Part shown: one piece after another, positions 18,001 to 29,605 of the stretch | Numbering within the stretch: the first letter of the stretch is position 1 | Layout: every line of letters starts with the position of its first letter | Made by a program: the position numbers and the translations under genes | Assembly: GCA_029945375.1 (NCBI GenBank) | Contig: CM057060.1 | Span: 3,348,001 to 3,412,000 of the forward strand | Direction of reading: 5' to 3' | Length of the DNA: 64,000 nt | Origin: Agaricus subrufescens | Lineage: Eukaryota > Basidiomycota > Agaricomycetes > Agaricales > Agaricaceae | Notes under the pieces: model-generated | Told to the model about the DNA's origin: nothing | What the model saw: only the letters and a program-made list of their open reading frames with translations | The model's database searches: none

Positions 18001-20551
18001 TTCGACAAAGTTTAGCGAAGAAGAAGAAAGAAGTTGATTTACCAAGAGTTTGGGATTGTGTTCCTTGTTTTGGTGCTAGACTAGGAATGGGGGGACGTGT
18101 TGTTGTACCGGATCTTTGCTTTTCTGGAAATGAGAGATCCCCTGGAGATCCCTAAGGGATCTTATGGGGAAGGGGATGATGATCATGAAGACATATTCGG
18201 CGGGGGGTGTAGAGTATAAATATGTATACCTTTTGTGTCATGCTGTCCTATTTTAGTTGGGGATTTATAAAGTTGAGTTGGGGTTGAGTTGGAGCGGTCT
18301 TTTTTGCTCTGAGAGATGCTTGATGGGGCAGATTTGACCGGGGATGTGTTGCCCTTATGTGAGAATCTAATATATGTGTGTGATATATTGATGATCGGCG
18401 AACATTCAAATGAGGTTTCACTCTTGATCGCTCTCGGCGTATCGAAGAGAGAGAGAGAGAGGGAGATAAGTGCTCGTTGGGATGCGTGTAGTAGTTTGAA
18501 TTTGAAAATGAATATCATTTTACTCGTTAGAGAGAGGGACGACGATCACCCTCATTCGAACTGTATTGTATAGATTGCCATTCAAATGACCACTCCACGC
18601 CTCCACCTCGCAGTTAATCCAAAATATCGCAGTCAAGTCTCACTCCATCCCCTGTCACAGGTCGTCTTCGGCTCTCTCCGTCTCAACCTATCAGAAAATC
18701 GGATTATGGAGAGGACAGAGACAGGTTGGTCCTAGTCGGCCTAGTAACGGTCCACCCACCAAGTGAGACATAAACGATAGCCTCATGACATTCTGCTGGC
18801 GCAGCCGAGTGTCTGAGCAAACCGTAAAAAGAAATAAAAAATCCCCTTTTGGATTGACCCGCCCCTCATCCACAGCCTTTTGATCACTACGTCTCGTTTC
18901 GATCATCATACTCTATACCATTTGATCTTAGACAAAGGATTCGGGTGTGTGACAAGCGAGATCGATTGTTATTTGGACGTCATGTTATTTTCTATCAATC
19001 GATCGAGAAATTATCGGCAAATGGTCGAGGAATGGTAAGAGTAAGAGGTGTTTACGTGTGGGATACCGAATTTTTCGGGAATTTTGGTTTGCGTCGGAGA
19101 GTGGTTGGTAGACGAACCCCAGCCGGGAACGATGGAAGGTTGATCGAGACTGGATGGGGACATTCAGTCGGATGCGTCGTGTATGCGGACTGGTGTCAGG
19201 GTCGTCATTTGTTTTATCTTTCCCTGCAAACGTGCTCCGATGTGGAACATGGTGGCTTGAGCGTCGATTCGGACAAAATTCAGGTTACCGAGACATGTAG
19301 AAGATTTGTGTACATCAAACCAATGTGCGGTTTGGGTATGGAGCAAGAGTTGACGATAGGACGGAAGAGCAAGACCGTTATCCTGAGTGAAGAGGACCCA
19401 TTGCAACTTTCAGGAATGTCCCATTTAGACATATTGGGAATAGGCTGTTAGGATTTGACGCCATAACCGCGCTCACGATCAAGAAAACCTTTGTGATAGC
19501 GGCGGTAGGGATTGAAACACATCGTATCGTGCTGTGGATCAAAACTACCATCGGTCGCTTAGAGTCGGGCACCACGTAAGACTAGCATGTGTGTACGTAC
19601 ATGTATACACATACATCTATGACATCAAGTGATCGAAGGAGGATGGCCTCCGAGGAGTTGAAAAGGGACTGGATGATTGCACTTGCATTGTATCTTATGA
19701 GAAAGGTAGGGTGAAAACACAGTTCTTGAGTGGGCGGTGACTATTTCAAGGCACCCCACGTATATAGACAGTGAGGAAAAAGAGGCAAGTATAGACAAAC
19801 ACTCATCTCGCTTATTATATCCCTCGGAGGGACCAGCTCGATTTGCGTAACGGAAAAAATTAGCGAGAGCTATCTACTCCCTACATGCTGGAAAGACGTT
19901 TTTCGGTTGAAAGGACAAGGGGGACCTGTATTCGATTAGCTTTCGGGTTGCCGACAGAGAGAGGACCCTGGTTATAAGAAGGCGAAAGAAGGGCTCGAGT
20001 AGTAAGCGAGAGGCCTGACTACCGTGAGACTGGGGAGTAGGGGCCCTCTCTTCGACATCTGGGCATGGAGGGGCAAGTGAGATTTTGGGTGGCCTGAAAT
20101 ACGGACTGCGAATGCAGGGGTTGTGTGTCCAGAGCGAGAAGGCGATGCTGGATTCGAGGACAGAAGGGCGACCCTTCGTAGATAGAATATCAGTATTACG
20201 AGTAACAGCTTACCCTGGGGAAAGACCTCCCACCCCACCCCCAGAGAAACACCATTTTCCGATCCGACGTGCAGCACACGCGGCGCGCCGAGTCGAGACT
20301 GGCCACGGCCTGCCGCGTTGTCGACATTGGGACGGGGAGGGGATGTTCGTGTCGCGGATCCCCCTGGCGGGCCTTGCGGTGGGGTACGTCATTTGATCCA
20401 GCAATGCTGGCCTGCCCGAGGCTGAATAACGCGCTGATCCGCTCGGAGCTGGGAGTGGGCGACGTCGGGACAGTGTGACCGTGACCGGCACGTGCGTGCG
20501 ATGGGATCTGGCGGGGAGGATATTAAGCGGGGGCTCGTCTGGGTGGCCGCC
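15054..20551. other. 5.5-kb gene-poor region
   Basis: No gene with recognisable domains is seen. Open frames at 15240-15965 (minus), 17563-18015 and 18945-19451 (plus) lack family motifs and look like chance. The sequence is rich in low-complexity runs: GA repeats near 18450-18462, pyrimidine runs, and alternating purine-pyrimidine words near 19587-19620. The last 400 bases before the next ORF become GC-rich. Confidence 0.45.
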
Positions 20552-21037
20552 ATGGCTGCTGCTCCTGCCCACTACATCCGCACCATCCACACCTCCTTCA
20601 CCTCCTCGCCCGCATGGTCTCGCGACCCCTTCTTCCCCGCCGTCCCCCGCATCCGCCCGCCCGCCTTTCGCAGGATCAAGTTCGACCCCTTTGCCGACGA
20701 TCTCTCCTACCACCCCCCGCTCCCCTACACCATCCACATCCCCCCCGCCGCCCCTGCTGACATCCAGCGCCATCGCCGGCGCCAGCAGGACGACTATGGC
20801 CGCCGCACCTACCGGCCCCCACCCTCCCCAGCCCCCGTCGTGCTCGCACCCCCTCCGCCTCCGCCAAAATCAACGGCAACTGCTCTCAAAGAGCGCGAGG
20901 CCCGTTCAAAGATCGTCGCCGGCATCCTGCTCAACCGCGTCCATGCGGTCGGCAAGCCCATCCGCCGCCGCGCGTCTGATACCCCCAGGCCCTATGTCCC
21001 CAGTGGACTGTCCACCTGCGTCAGCAGCGAGGCCTGA
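20552..21037 (+). CDS. Small Pro/Arg-rich conserved-looking protein
   Basis: This is a single-exon ORF of 161 residues. The start at 20552 is chosen because the ATG sits in an excellent fungal context (ccgccATGGct), whereas an in-frame ATG 60 bases upstream has a poor one. GC-rich third positions contrast with the AT-richer flanks, which supports coding. The protein starts MAAAPAHYIRTIHTSF and has a proline-rich middle with PPPPPP. It then has a basic, probably helical block KEREARSKIVAGILLNRVH, followed by a GKPIRRR stretch and a short YVPSGLS motif near the end. There is no signal peptide or membrane segment. I do not recognise a named family. The block looks like a conserved C-terminal motif of a basidiomycete hypothetical protein, but I cannot verify that. 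It stands alone in a gene-poor region. Confidence 0.65.
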   Translation: MAAAPAHYIRTIHTSFTSSPAWSRDPFFPAVPRIRPPAFRRIKFDPFADDLSYHPPLPYTIHIPPAAPADIQRHRRRQQDDYGRRTYRPPPSPAPVVLAPPPPPPKSTATALKEREARSKIVAGILLNRVHAVGKPIRRRASDTPRPYVPSGLSTCVSSEA

Positions 21038-24000
21038 CCCCCCACCTTCGTCTTCTTCGTCCCTCCCATTAATGGTTTAATCTTATTCTTGACGCATTCT
21101 CTCTCATCGCAATATTCGTCGCATCATCACCCTGCCCCCCACCCTATCCAACGTCTGGGCCCAAAACACACTCTCATATTCTACAGCAATTGTACAATCA
21201 TCTGTCATCTCATACTCCATACCAAAATGTCTTTCCACGTACCTTATGGTTTCTTTTCGGTGACAATTCAAGTTTAAAAACGCCTCTTTTCTCCACCCAC
21301 CCCCTTTCGGCCGTCTTCTTCTTTCTTGGGTGTTTTTCTACCTTGTCTCTTGTGCTGTTTAGAAGCTTTCTGCAACCACACCCTCTATGTTGTTATCCTG
21401 TATGTAGTTGTAACATCAAGTAACGAAAGTCATCTTTATTAGGTTAGACCTCTTATGTCGGCTCTCCGTGTTATCTAGTCCCAATGGCTCTAATTGTTTC
21501 AATTGACATTAAGGGGCTTAGTCCCAGCACGAGGCAGTGCACATCCAAATCCGTCCAGCTCTACTTGCAGTTCCCATCGTCTTGACATCGCCTCCGAGCC
21601 AGTGCCTACTCTTCCGAATCCCGATATCCAGATAGTACCGTCCGGCATCATAGATGTGCCACTCGGTGGCGCTGCTCTCTCTCTCTCTCTTTTTCCCGCC
21701 CATCCTCGTTACGGAAGTCGCTTCTTTCTTCTGATCAGAATGTTCTGATTGTCCTTAAGATTTGCTCACTGACGTGTCAAGGTGTGTGTGAATGAATTAG
21801 AAATTTTCTTGTTTTCCTTTGGGCAGTGAGATTGGCGCGTAGACGATTGCTTTGAGTTATGGTATGGTTGGAGTGTGCGGCGGAGGTTGGACGATGTGTG
21901 CGCGTGTCACACATTTAGGCGGAAGCGAGATCAAGGGTGGGCGGACGGGCGAGCAATGTAGAATTTCGTGATGCATGCATACATCATCATGTCACCCAGA
22001 TTCACTGAATCTCTCCACTATTCTTTTTCTTGTTCTGTAATTAGCAGCCTCCAAGGTTCCCCTTGGAGTCGAGAAAATCTGGCAACTTCAACCCCCCTGA
22101 AGCTTACGAGTTCTGCTTAGTAGAAACCCTCGTGATCATGCATGAACAAGTTAGCGCACTACAATGTGATCTGATACCCGAATCTACCGCGGTCCGATTT
22201 TACCCTCTCTGCCTATCTTCTATTCATAAATATACACGCACTGACATCTAACTTAACGGTATCATGCATCAGTGGCGTAGTGTAATAAAGTAAGACAGGA
22301 AACGAAATTTTTCTCTCTCTTTTACTAGCGTTGTTGATCAGATGGCCTTGAGGGGATATTTATACCTCATTCCCCGGAGAATCGGAGCCGGAACTTGGAT
22401 GTCCCATTATATTCCTCTTTTACGTGAGATTTTTGTAGAATGTCGAGGAAGGGAATGGAAAAAACTTTTTTGAGTTGTATGCTGTTATTAATTCGAAACG
22501 CGTTTCGAAAGAAATTTTTTTGGCAGGTTTCACCGGTGTAAAGTCCGGATATGTGGTTATCCGATATAGCCTCCCCTCCTCCCTGGCAATTAGAGTCGAT
22601 ATGTACTTATGTCCGATCCGATGTGAGTTTAGTACTAGCCGTTGGTGTTGTTGTTACTGTTGTGGGGAAGGGGGTGGAGACAAGACGGATAAAACTAGCT
22701 TTTAACTCCGGGTAGATTAAAAATAACGCACGTATGTGTGGAAGAACAGGGAGTATAATGGAAGGTCATGTATATGTCTTTTCTTTTTCGTTGTGGTTGG
22801 GGTTATCCGCTGTAGCTTAAACACCGCTATATGCTACAGTTTCCAAGCAACGCCCTTGTCTATCATTCCCTTGTTTCGTAGGTTGTAGTCATACTTTGTA
22901 CTGTGCGCAGTTACACCATGTGGAACACCGCCTCCTGAATATATTAATACATTTATATTCTATATATATAATGTGAATATGTCATGGTATCTTGTGGAGA
23001 GTGCACGATTGTCATGGTATATGTTATATTAGAGTGAGGAAGAACTTGTCAATGAAGCACCACTTTGTCATCTCCCGCTCGCTTATTGAACGTGAAAGAT
23101 TCTGGTGTAAATGATTAAATGGAGAAATGAAATGGAGACGCTAAGAGGTATGATGACGATGTTAGTCTTGTCATTTGAGGAGAGACGGGAGGACCTTTCA
23201 GGTTGTGTTCCCCCCCCCCTTCCCTTGCTTCTTCTCTCGTGATTCATTTCGTCCGCGGAGGTGATCCACGATCATGATCTACATGACAATTACGAAAAGG
23301 GAGGGTGTGTGTAGGTGGGAGAGCAGATTTGGGTGCTTTATAAGGAAAAGTTATTTCTGACCTGCTCCGGCTTTTTGGTTGTTTGATATCACGAGTTTCT
23401 CGTGGTAGCCCCTGGAGCCCTTGAGTCTTGTTAAGTATATACACCAAGTGTAGTTGCTTTGCTTTGTCAAAGTGGGTAGTATGACTACACATACATGACT
23501 TCACGATAATCTGTTTCTTACGAGGACTTCGAGAAGTAACTCGGTCGAGTTTACATCTTATCACTTCATCAAAGCACGGCACAAGGACTCAGGAGTTCTA
23601 AGAAAGGCAAACTAAAAGAGCATGCACGTTCATCATTATTATTCTCCAAATCAGTCTCACCTCCAAGACCAAGCGAGAGAGGGGGGAAAAGGCACATACT
23701 ACTTATTTTTGAAATTAAAAAAAGATCTAATAAAATTATCCTCTCCACAATATTGTCTCACAGCAATCTGAGAGCCGTGGCCCAAGGTAAAGTAGAAGTA
23801 ACGATTAAAGCAACCGAAAGGAGGGAGGGGGACCACACAGAACCATCATATGATACTACGGCCTATGATTGACAGATAGCACTTCGTCATTGTTCGATAA
23901 AAATATACTTCAATACCATGAGTGCGGCGTTTGTGTATGCATCTTTAGTAGTAGTACTAAGTTGTGGATATAAACTCAAACGAGATATGAAAGCGCATCC

Positions 24001-27000
24001 TTGTGCGGTAAGTGTGAGAACGCGAGAGAATGATAGAGCAGAAGGGGGGTCGGGAGGGGGGTGTGCCATGAGGGGAGGTAGAAGACCTTCTTTCCTTGCA
24101 TATCGGAGGAGCTCTACAATGCAAAATTGGCAGATTCAGCTGATGCACGGGAGAATCTTGATCTTTAATTATGGGGTATGAACTGCTTAGCGTTGTGGCA
24201 ACTGTGGCAGGTGACATAACTATGTACTTAGAGCAAAAAAATATGAAAACGGTATTGACTACTTCTCCCGCCCCGCTTGACGCCAAAGTTCCCGAAGTTT
24301 CCAAGCACACTTCCGAAGTATGTGCGTGTCCGTCACTGAGCCTTTTGCGAGTGGTTGTTGCTCTGTTGGTGATACTGTATTGCGAAGTTTTTAGGCTCTT
24401 GCGTGTTGGTTGTGACTGATAGGCGCAGGCTGTGGTTTAGGTAGCACTGCCTATGGTGTTATTTATAGTCACGATCAATTTTGGAGGGCTGTGGAAAACT
24501 TTGACTTCCCGCCTAATCGCACCTGAATCGCACCAACATGATCGTGACCTTGGGCTGATGCTGTACTCCTTTCTCTTGCGTAATTCATTGCCGCCAATAG
24601 GCACAAGCTATGGCAGTGCTTATGGTTAAATATGATCACGATCAATACAGGCTGGAGGCGGTGGGTAACTCGGTCAATAGCTCCAACATGATCGTGCCCT
24701 GGAAGTCGATGCTGTATTTCTTGCCGTGGGCTCATTGTGACTGATAAGTGCAGGTTATAGCTCACACTGCCTATGGGTTATGTATGATCACGATCAATTC
24801 AGGCTGAAGTGTGATCGCTCCAACATAACCATGTGCTTAAGACAATGTGTTATTTGTAGTGAAGTTCATTATGACTGATAAGTTATGATTGGTACTACCT
24901 ACGGTTATATAAGTCACGATCAATTCAACAGGCTAGCGGATTAGTTATCTAATCGCTCCAACGTAATCGTGTCCTCAAGATAATGCTGTAATGTGTTCTC
25001 TTGTGCAGTCCATCGTGACCAATGTTAAGCACAAACTATGGTTAGCACCGCTTGTTCTTATGTATACCGGAATCAATTCGGGCCGCTGAGGGCAGTGAAT
25101 GATTTAAAGTTCCCAAATTTTGACTTCTTCACATGCAAAACGCTCCAACGGCACTGCAACTTTTGGCAAGATGCTGTGCATAAATTCGTCATACGAATTG
25201 GCAGTCATACAACGTCATTAGAATGTATGATTCCGGGATTGTTTTTGGGAGTGTATATTCTTCTAGAATGTTGAGAAAGTGTAAATATGGTAGTATATTG
25301 ATACTACCGCCAATAGCTAGTCTATGAATACCTGCCAGGCGATCGATGGTGACAAAAAGTATAGCCGTTGCACTATGACCACATGCCATCCATACACCCT
25401 TTCACCAGAAGTCTAGAAAAGTCTAGAATGTCGGTTCCGGATCTATCTTCCTATAGTACGAATGCCCAAGGGTATATCGAGCGCACAAACATCGTCGTAA
25501 GAAGTTCAGGCATTTCTTAAAAAAACTCTGGGTCCCTGGATTAGGTCGGAGCTATCTCACAAATCGGTACCGTAACTACGTCGGTGTGGGGCGATGTTCG
25601 GGATAATTCAGCGCTGGGCAGAACCCTGATGACCTTCTATGCCCTGAACGATCCCGGATGATGCATGAATGTTGCCGGAACATTGCCGAAGGTCGGGTTC
25701 TGGCATCGCGACAGAGTATATGTAATTCATTCAATTCGGATTATGTTCAGGACCTGAAAGTGCGTGAAAAACTCTTCTACCGAGCCCCTTTGAGGGTCGA
25801 AACCCGTGCCTTCTCAAAACCTTAAATTCAATTGTCAATAACTCATTACTAAGGATTGCGTTGAATGGAGCTGGTACATCCGGTGGAAAGAGTTTAGCTA
25901 ATACCTTTCGTCCAAAGTGCCTAAGTACGTACCGCCACCCGTGCCATTTGCGGCTAACTGTCATTCGTTCATCTGATGGTGGTAAATATTCTCTCAATAT
26001 TATCCTTCCCCTTCAAGGTTGCGGAAACCGCAGGAACTTTATCCACCTAGCCATGAGTGGTGGTGACGGATAACGCCACGCTTTGATAAATTCGATCTAA
26101 AGTTGGCGAGAGATATGCTTTTGATGAGAAACCATGCAGACTCTATTTGGAAGAGGTTTGATTTTTTTAGGCTGGACCTGTGAAGTGTGATACCGTCTAT
26201 GTCACCGGTCACTCGCTCATTGAAGGTAACCGTCACCACTACGTGTCATGGGGAGTAAATATCCCTCAATCACTGCTTCGCGCTATCACACACTGTCATG
26301 TTTCAACATCTCATGTCACTATTTAAAAAAATCTCAAACTCGGCGCTGAGATAAAACTCGAATCTCGCATTTGTTTTGAATAGCACACACATGATGAGCA
26401 CTGACGTCGGAGTGTGAAGTTGAGGTAAAATGCTGCTATTGAATTTTAGACGGATCGGGATAGTTGTACATTCAGCTGGTAAAAGCGCTTATTGCTGGTG
26501 GTAAGATCCGGTTGGGAGAAGGATATGCCTGTTCGGCATTATTGAATGTAGTGTCTTGACACGATCATGACAGTGATGGACCGGTGGAAAAGATGGGTAT
26601 CCTTATCAATTTCCCGGATTCGCGGGTAATTGTCTGGGACCAACGGGTTTGTGTTTTTTAAACCGTGGGTTCTAATCGAGGGTTGATGGCCTCATTGGCG
26701 ATGGTACCCAGCTCGATAATTATTATTACTGGAGCCGCATTCAGCTGTCATTAGGGTGTCTCAACCCTTAGACTATCCAAGGTTCTGAGTCAGCTCTTTA
26801 ACCGAACCTATTATGTGTCCTTTCACTTATGGACCTTGGTGATAAACCACTTCAAATAACTGAAGAGGCGTATTGTCCTGCTACTAAGGTCTTGAAATTT
26901 CTAACCTAATGCAGATCAGTCCCGTAGTATTTCAAAGATGTAGAATCGATAGTAAAAAAAGGGTAAAGGTCAAGAGTTTCAGGTCACCAGTGCTGTTTTG

Positions 27001-27909
27001 GAAGCAGGGGTGCTTTATTTTTGATTTCTAGGGATAAAGACCCCACGGGAAGGGCGTGCCTTTAATGAATCAAATGATCGTCAGAATGAAACACCTTCGC
27101 AAGCGAACCATTCATTGTTCGTATATAGGATTTAGTAAGAGTATGTATGGCCTTTGGGGGTCTTGATGAATAGCAATACCTGATGATCTTAATAGCAAGA
27201 ATCGTATGACATGGATGCCATCAAATGTGGAGCTTGTTCGGATTGATTAGAGTAATTTCAGCTTTTTGTTCCTACGCCCGCAGCAGCATAAACCTAGAGA
27301 TCTTCTGTTTGTACCATGGAGCCCTTGAAGACAGGTCCGATCAACAGTGAGCGGGCTGTAACTTCAGGCATTATGGGCGATATAGAGGGACACTATTTTG
27401 CACTCATTTTGGAGCAATGGCTTCACAGAAGATCAGATGCCTACCGTAGACTCGTTATGAGAGCTCTGGCGATTTGCTAGTTACCTTAAGCCGCGTTCGG
27501 AAAACGACTTGTGATCACGTGATGACATAGTTTCACTGCGTCGGGCGGCGAAGCAATTCTTTCACCTCAACTTAGCATGGCTTCCTCTTACTTGTTGTCT
27601 TTTTTGTCAGCAGTGGTACACTGCAATGTATGAATTACTACTTCTACTCTATCCATTATAGCGCCTTGTCTACCTCCCAAACTTGGCACAAAGGGCAAGA
27701 ACAAGGTTGCGATGCAACTACTACTAAAGAGAACAAGCCAGTTCTTTAAGCTTGTTCTTCTCCAACCTGTGTCTTGTTGCGCTTCATAAAACCTGTTCTT
27801 CTCGAAAATATCAGATCAAGAATTGTCTCTCCTTCATGGATCAAGTGAGTATCACTACATTTGAGCACGACGAGATACTAATATACGGCTTTAACTTCAC
27901 TACAAGACC
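21038..27909. other. 6.9-kb gene-poor region
   Basis: No convincing gene is seen. The first kilobases are T/C-rich, with simple repeats near 21678 (CT) and 22960 (TA). A diverged tandem repeat array occupies 24411-25190. From about 25.7 to 27.7 kb the sequence is unique and non-coding in appearance, with a tRNA-like fragment near 26.47 kb. Confidence 0.45.
24411..25190 (+). repeat. Diverged tandem repeat, about five units of ~150 bases
   Basis: A recurring unit contains GTGACTGATAAG, then GCACTGCCTATGG, then ATGATCACGATCAATTC, then GCTCCAACATGATCGTG, then GATGCTGTA. The CACGATCAAT core occurs at 24470, 24637, 24789 and 24915, and a degraded copy (GGAATCAATTC) lies near 25069. Spacings are 167, 152, 126 and about 151 bases. 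Within units CACGATCA and TGATCGTG are inverted copies, so each unit can form a stem. No coding frame spans the array. Confidence 0.8.
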
Positions 27910-29427
27910 ATGGTCTTGTCATTACTTTCCACCGCCAGACTATTGGCACCGTATGTGCTCCCAAAAATGGGGCGTATGCTCCAGTTGTCTGATACCCCCC
28001 AAGTTCCCCTTGCTGCCTGCCTCCCCCCTGAAATCCTGTCTATCATCTTCCTCCACTACATTCACACCCCTAATCGCAAGTGTGGTACCTACGAGCCTCG
28101 TGTTTGTTGCACACCAAAAACAGGGACCTCGCCCCTACCTTTAGCCCACGTCTGCTCATCTTGGCGATCCGTCGCTTTGTCAACAAGTCGTTTGTGGTCT
28201 AGGCTTCATATCACTGGTCCAACATGGGGACAGTTAGCCCTTGCCGAGATGTGGCTTGAACTGTCTGGTAACCAGCCGCTGATCCTTTCATTCAAACAAC
28301 AACCCCGAGTCACTCACTCTGAGATCAATCACACTTGCACTTTTGGCGATTTAGGTCAAGTCCCCGCTATGACGTTCGGCCTATTTTCTATCTTTGCTCG
28401 GCGCATGCATCGTTGGGAAGAAATAGATTTCGACCTCTGGCCCTCGTCATCATCAGGACCTTCCTCATCTCGACCAGCATTTGTGCCTCTCCTCGGCGCG
28501 AAAATCCCAGATCTGAAATCAGTAGCCTTCACCGCTGATTTAAAAGAGGTTTGGGCTGCTACGTATCGAAATCCCTCTTTGCGAAGTGTCCACTTCAGGG
28601 ATGGACAGTTCCCTCCACGGCCTCGGGATATTGTCTGGTCGCAGCTTACTACGCTGCGATGTGACCAGATAGCCGAGGAGCACTTCCGGTTTATAAGCCA
28701 TCATTGCCAAGCTCTTCAATCTCTCCATGTCGAATTCCAGGATTTTAGTGCAGAACCGGAGAGGGCATTCATATGGTCATCTCCTGTACCCGAGGAACTA
28801 CCTTTTGTCTCGATTCCCTACCTCCGCAAATTTACGATCGTCTTCAGGACTGATCCTATTTCTGACGTCTTCAAGCACCTCCGACTTCCCGCCCTGAAAA
28901 AAATGACCGTGAGCCAAGCCCGCGAACTACGAAACCCAGTCGCAGACGATATTCTGGAAAATGTTCATACACTTCTTACCTCTTCTGGGTGCCCTTTGGA
29001 GAAGCTCAAACTTCCTAGCTATCTTGTTACGGATGAGCTCATAGATGGCCTGGGAACCACCTCTAATCTCTTTGGTTTGTCCGTCCTAGATTTGGGATGG
29101 GCTGACGCCGACGTCTTACAACAGTTGACGCTTGGCGCGTTTCCAAGTCTGGAAAAACTAATAATCTTTAATTGTTCTGCTCCCGAGGACTATATAACCA
29201 AGCTGCTCTATTCAAGAATAAATTCTTTGAAACAAGCTTCGATAACTCTTGGATATGGTTCTGAGATTAATGGTATGCCCTTTGATATTTGGTTTCGCGG
29301 CCCTAAATTCGAGATATACGACTGTCACGGATTTGACATCAGGACGCAGAGACCGAGACAATCTCCATGCTTCTACTGCGGGGCACAGTGCAATCCGCTT
29401 GGTGGTTTCAGAGGTGCTTTTCAGTAG
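27910..29427 (+). CDS. F-box domain protein 1
   Basis: This is a single-exon gene of up to 505 residues; a second in-frame ATG at 27967 is an equally plausible start. The F-box-like segment begins LPPEILSIIFLHYIH (about residues 38-52) and continues through LAHVCSSWRSVALSTSRLWS (about 79-98), the classic F-box pattern of mushroom genomes. The remainder is a leucine-rich, weakly repetitive region typical of the substrate-binding part. A C-terminal CxxCxxxC cluster (CFYCGAQC) could bind metal. F-box proteins link substrates to the SCF ubiquitin ligase via Skp1 (family knowledge). The target is unknown. It lies next to the duplicated dehydrogenases without an obvious functional link. Confidence 0.85.
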   Translation: MVLSLLSTARLLAPYVLPKMGRMLQLSDTPQVPLAACLPPEILSIIFLHYIHTPNRKCGTYEPRVCCTPKTGTSPLPLAHVCSSWRSVALSTSRLWSRLHITGPTWGQLALAEMWLELSGNQPLILSFKQQPRVTHSEINHTCTFGDLGQVPAMTFGLFSIFARRMHRWEEIDFDLWPSSSSGPSSSRPAFVPLLGAKIPDLKSVAFTADLKEVWAATYRNPSLRSVHFRDGQFPPRPRDIVWSQLTTLRCDQIAEEHFRFISHHCQALQSLHVEFQDFSAEPERAFIWSSPVPEELPFVSIPYLRKFTIVFRTDPISDVFKHLRLPALKKMTVSQARELRNPVADDILENVHTLLTSSGCPLEKLKLPSYLVTDELIDGLGTTSNLFGLSVLDLGWADADVLQQLTLGAFPSLEKLIIFNCSAPEDYITKLLYSRINSLKQASITLGYGSEINGMPFDIWFRGPKFEIYDCHGFDIRTQRPRQSPCFYCGAQCNPLGGFRGAFQ

Positions 29428-29605
29428 ATGGTACAGACACTTATTCTTCTTGCTCTACGTTTCTTGTATCGGGATGAGTGTTATTAATTCAAGGATGGTA
29501 CAACTTGACTTCGTTCGCTGCAGTAGTTTTATAAATTCCATGTGTATTTCCATTTTGCGACAACCCCCGAGGATCTCAATTAAAAAAATCTCAAATGTCC
29601 TGTAA

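Noticed and set aside
18945..19451. 168-codon open frame
   Set aside because: No recognisable motif, no splice-consistent extension; lies in low-complexity non-coding sequence.
25785..25830. GGGTCGAAACCC resembling a tRNA T-arm
   Set aside because: The loop lacks the TTCGA register and there is no A-box or acceptor stem at the right distance.
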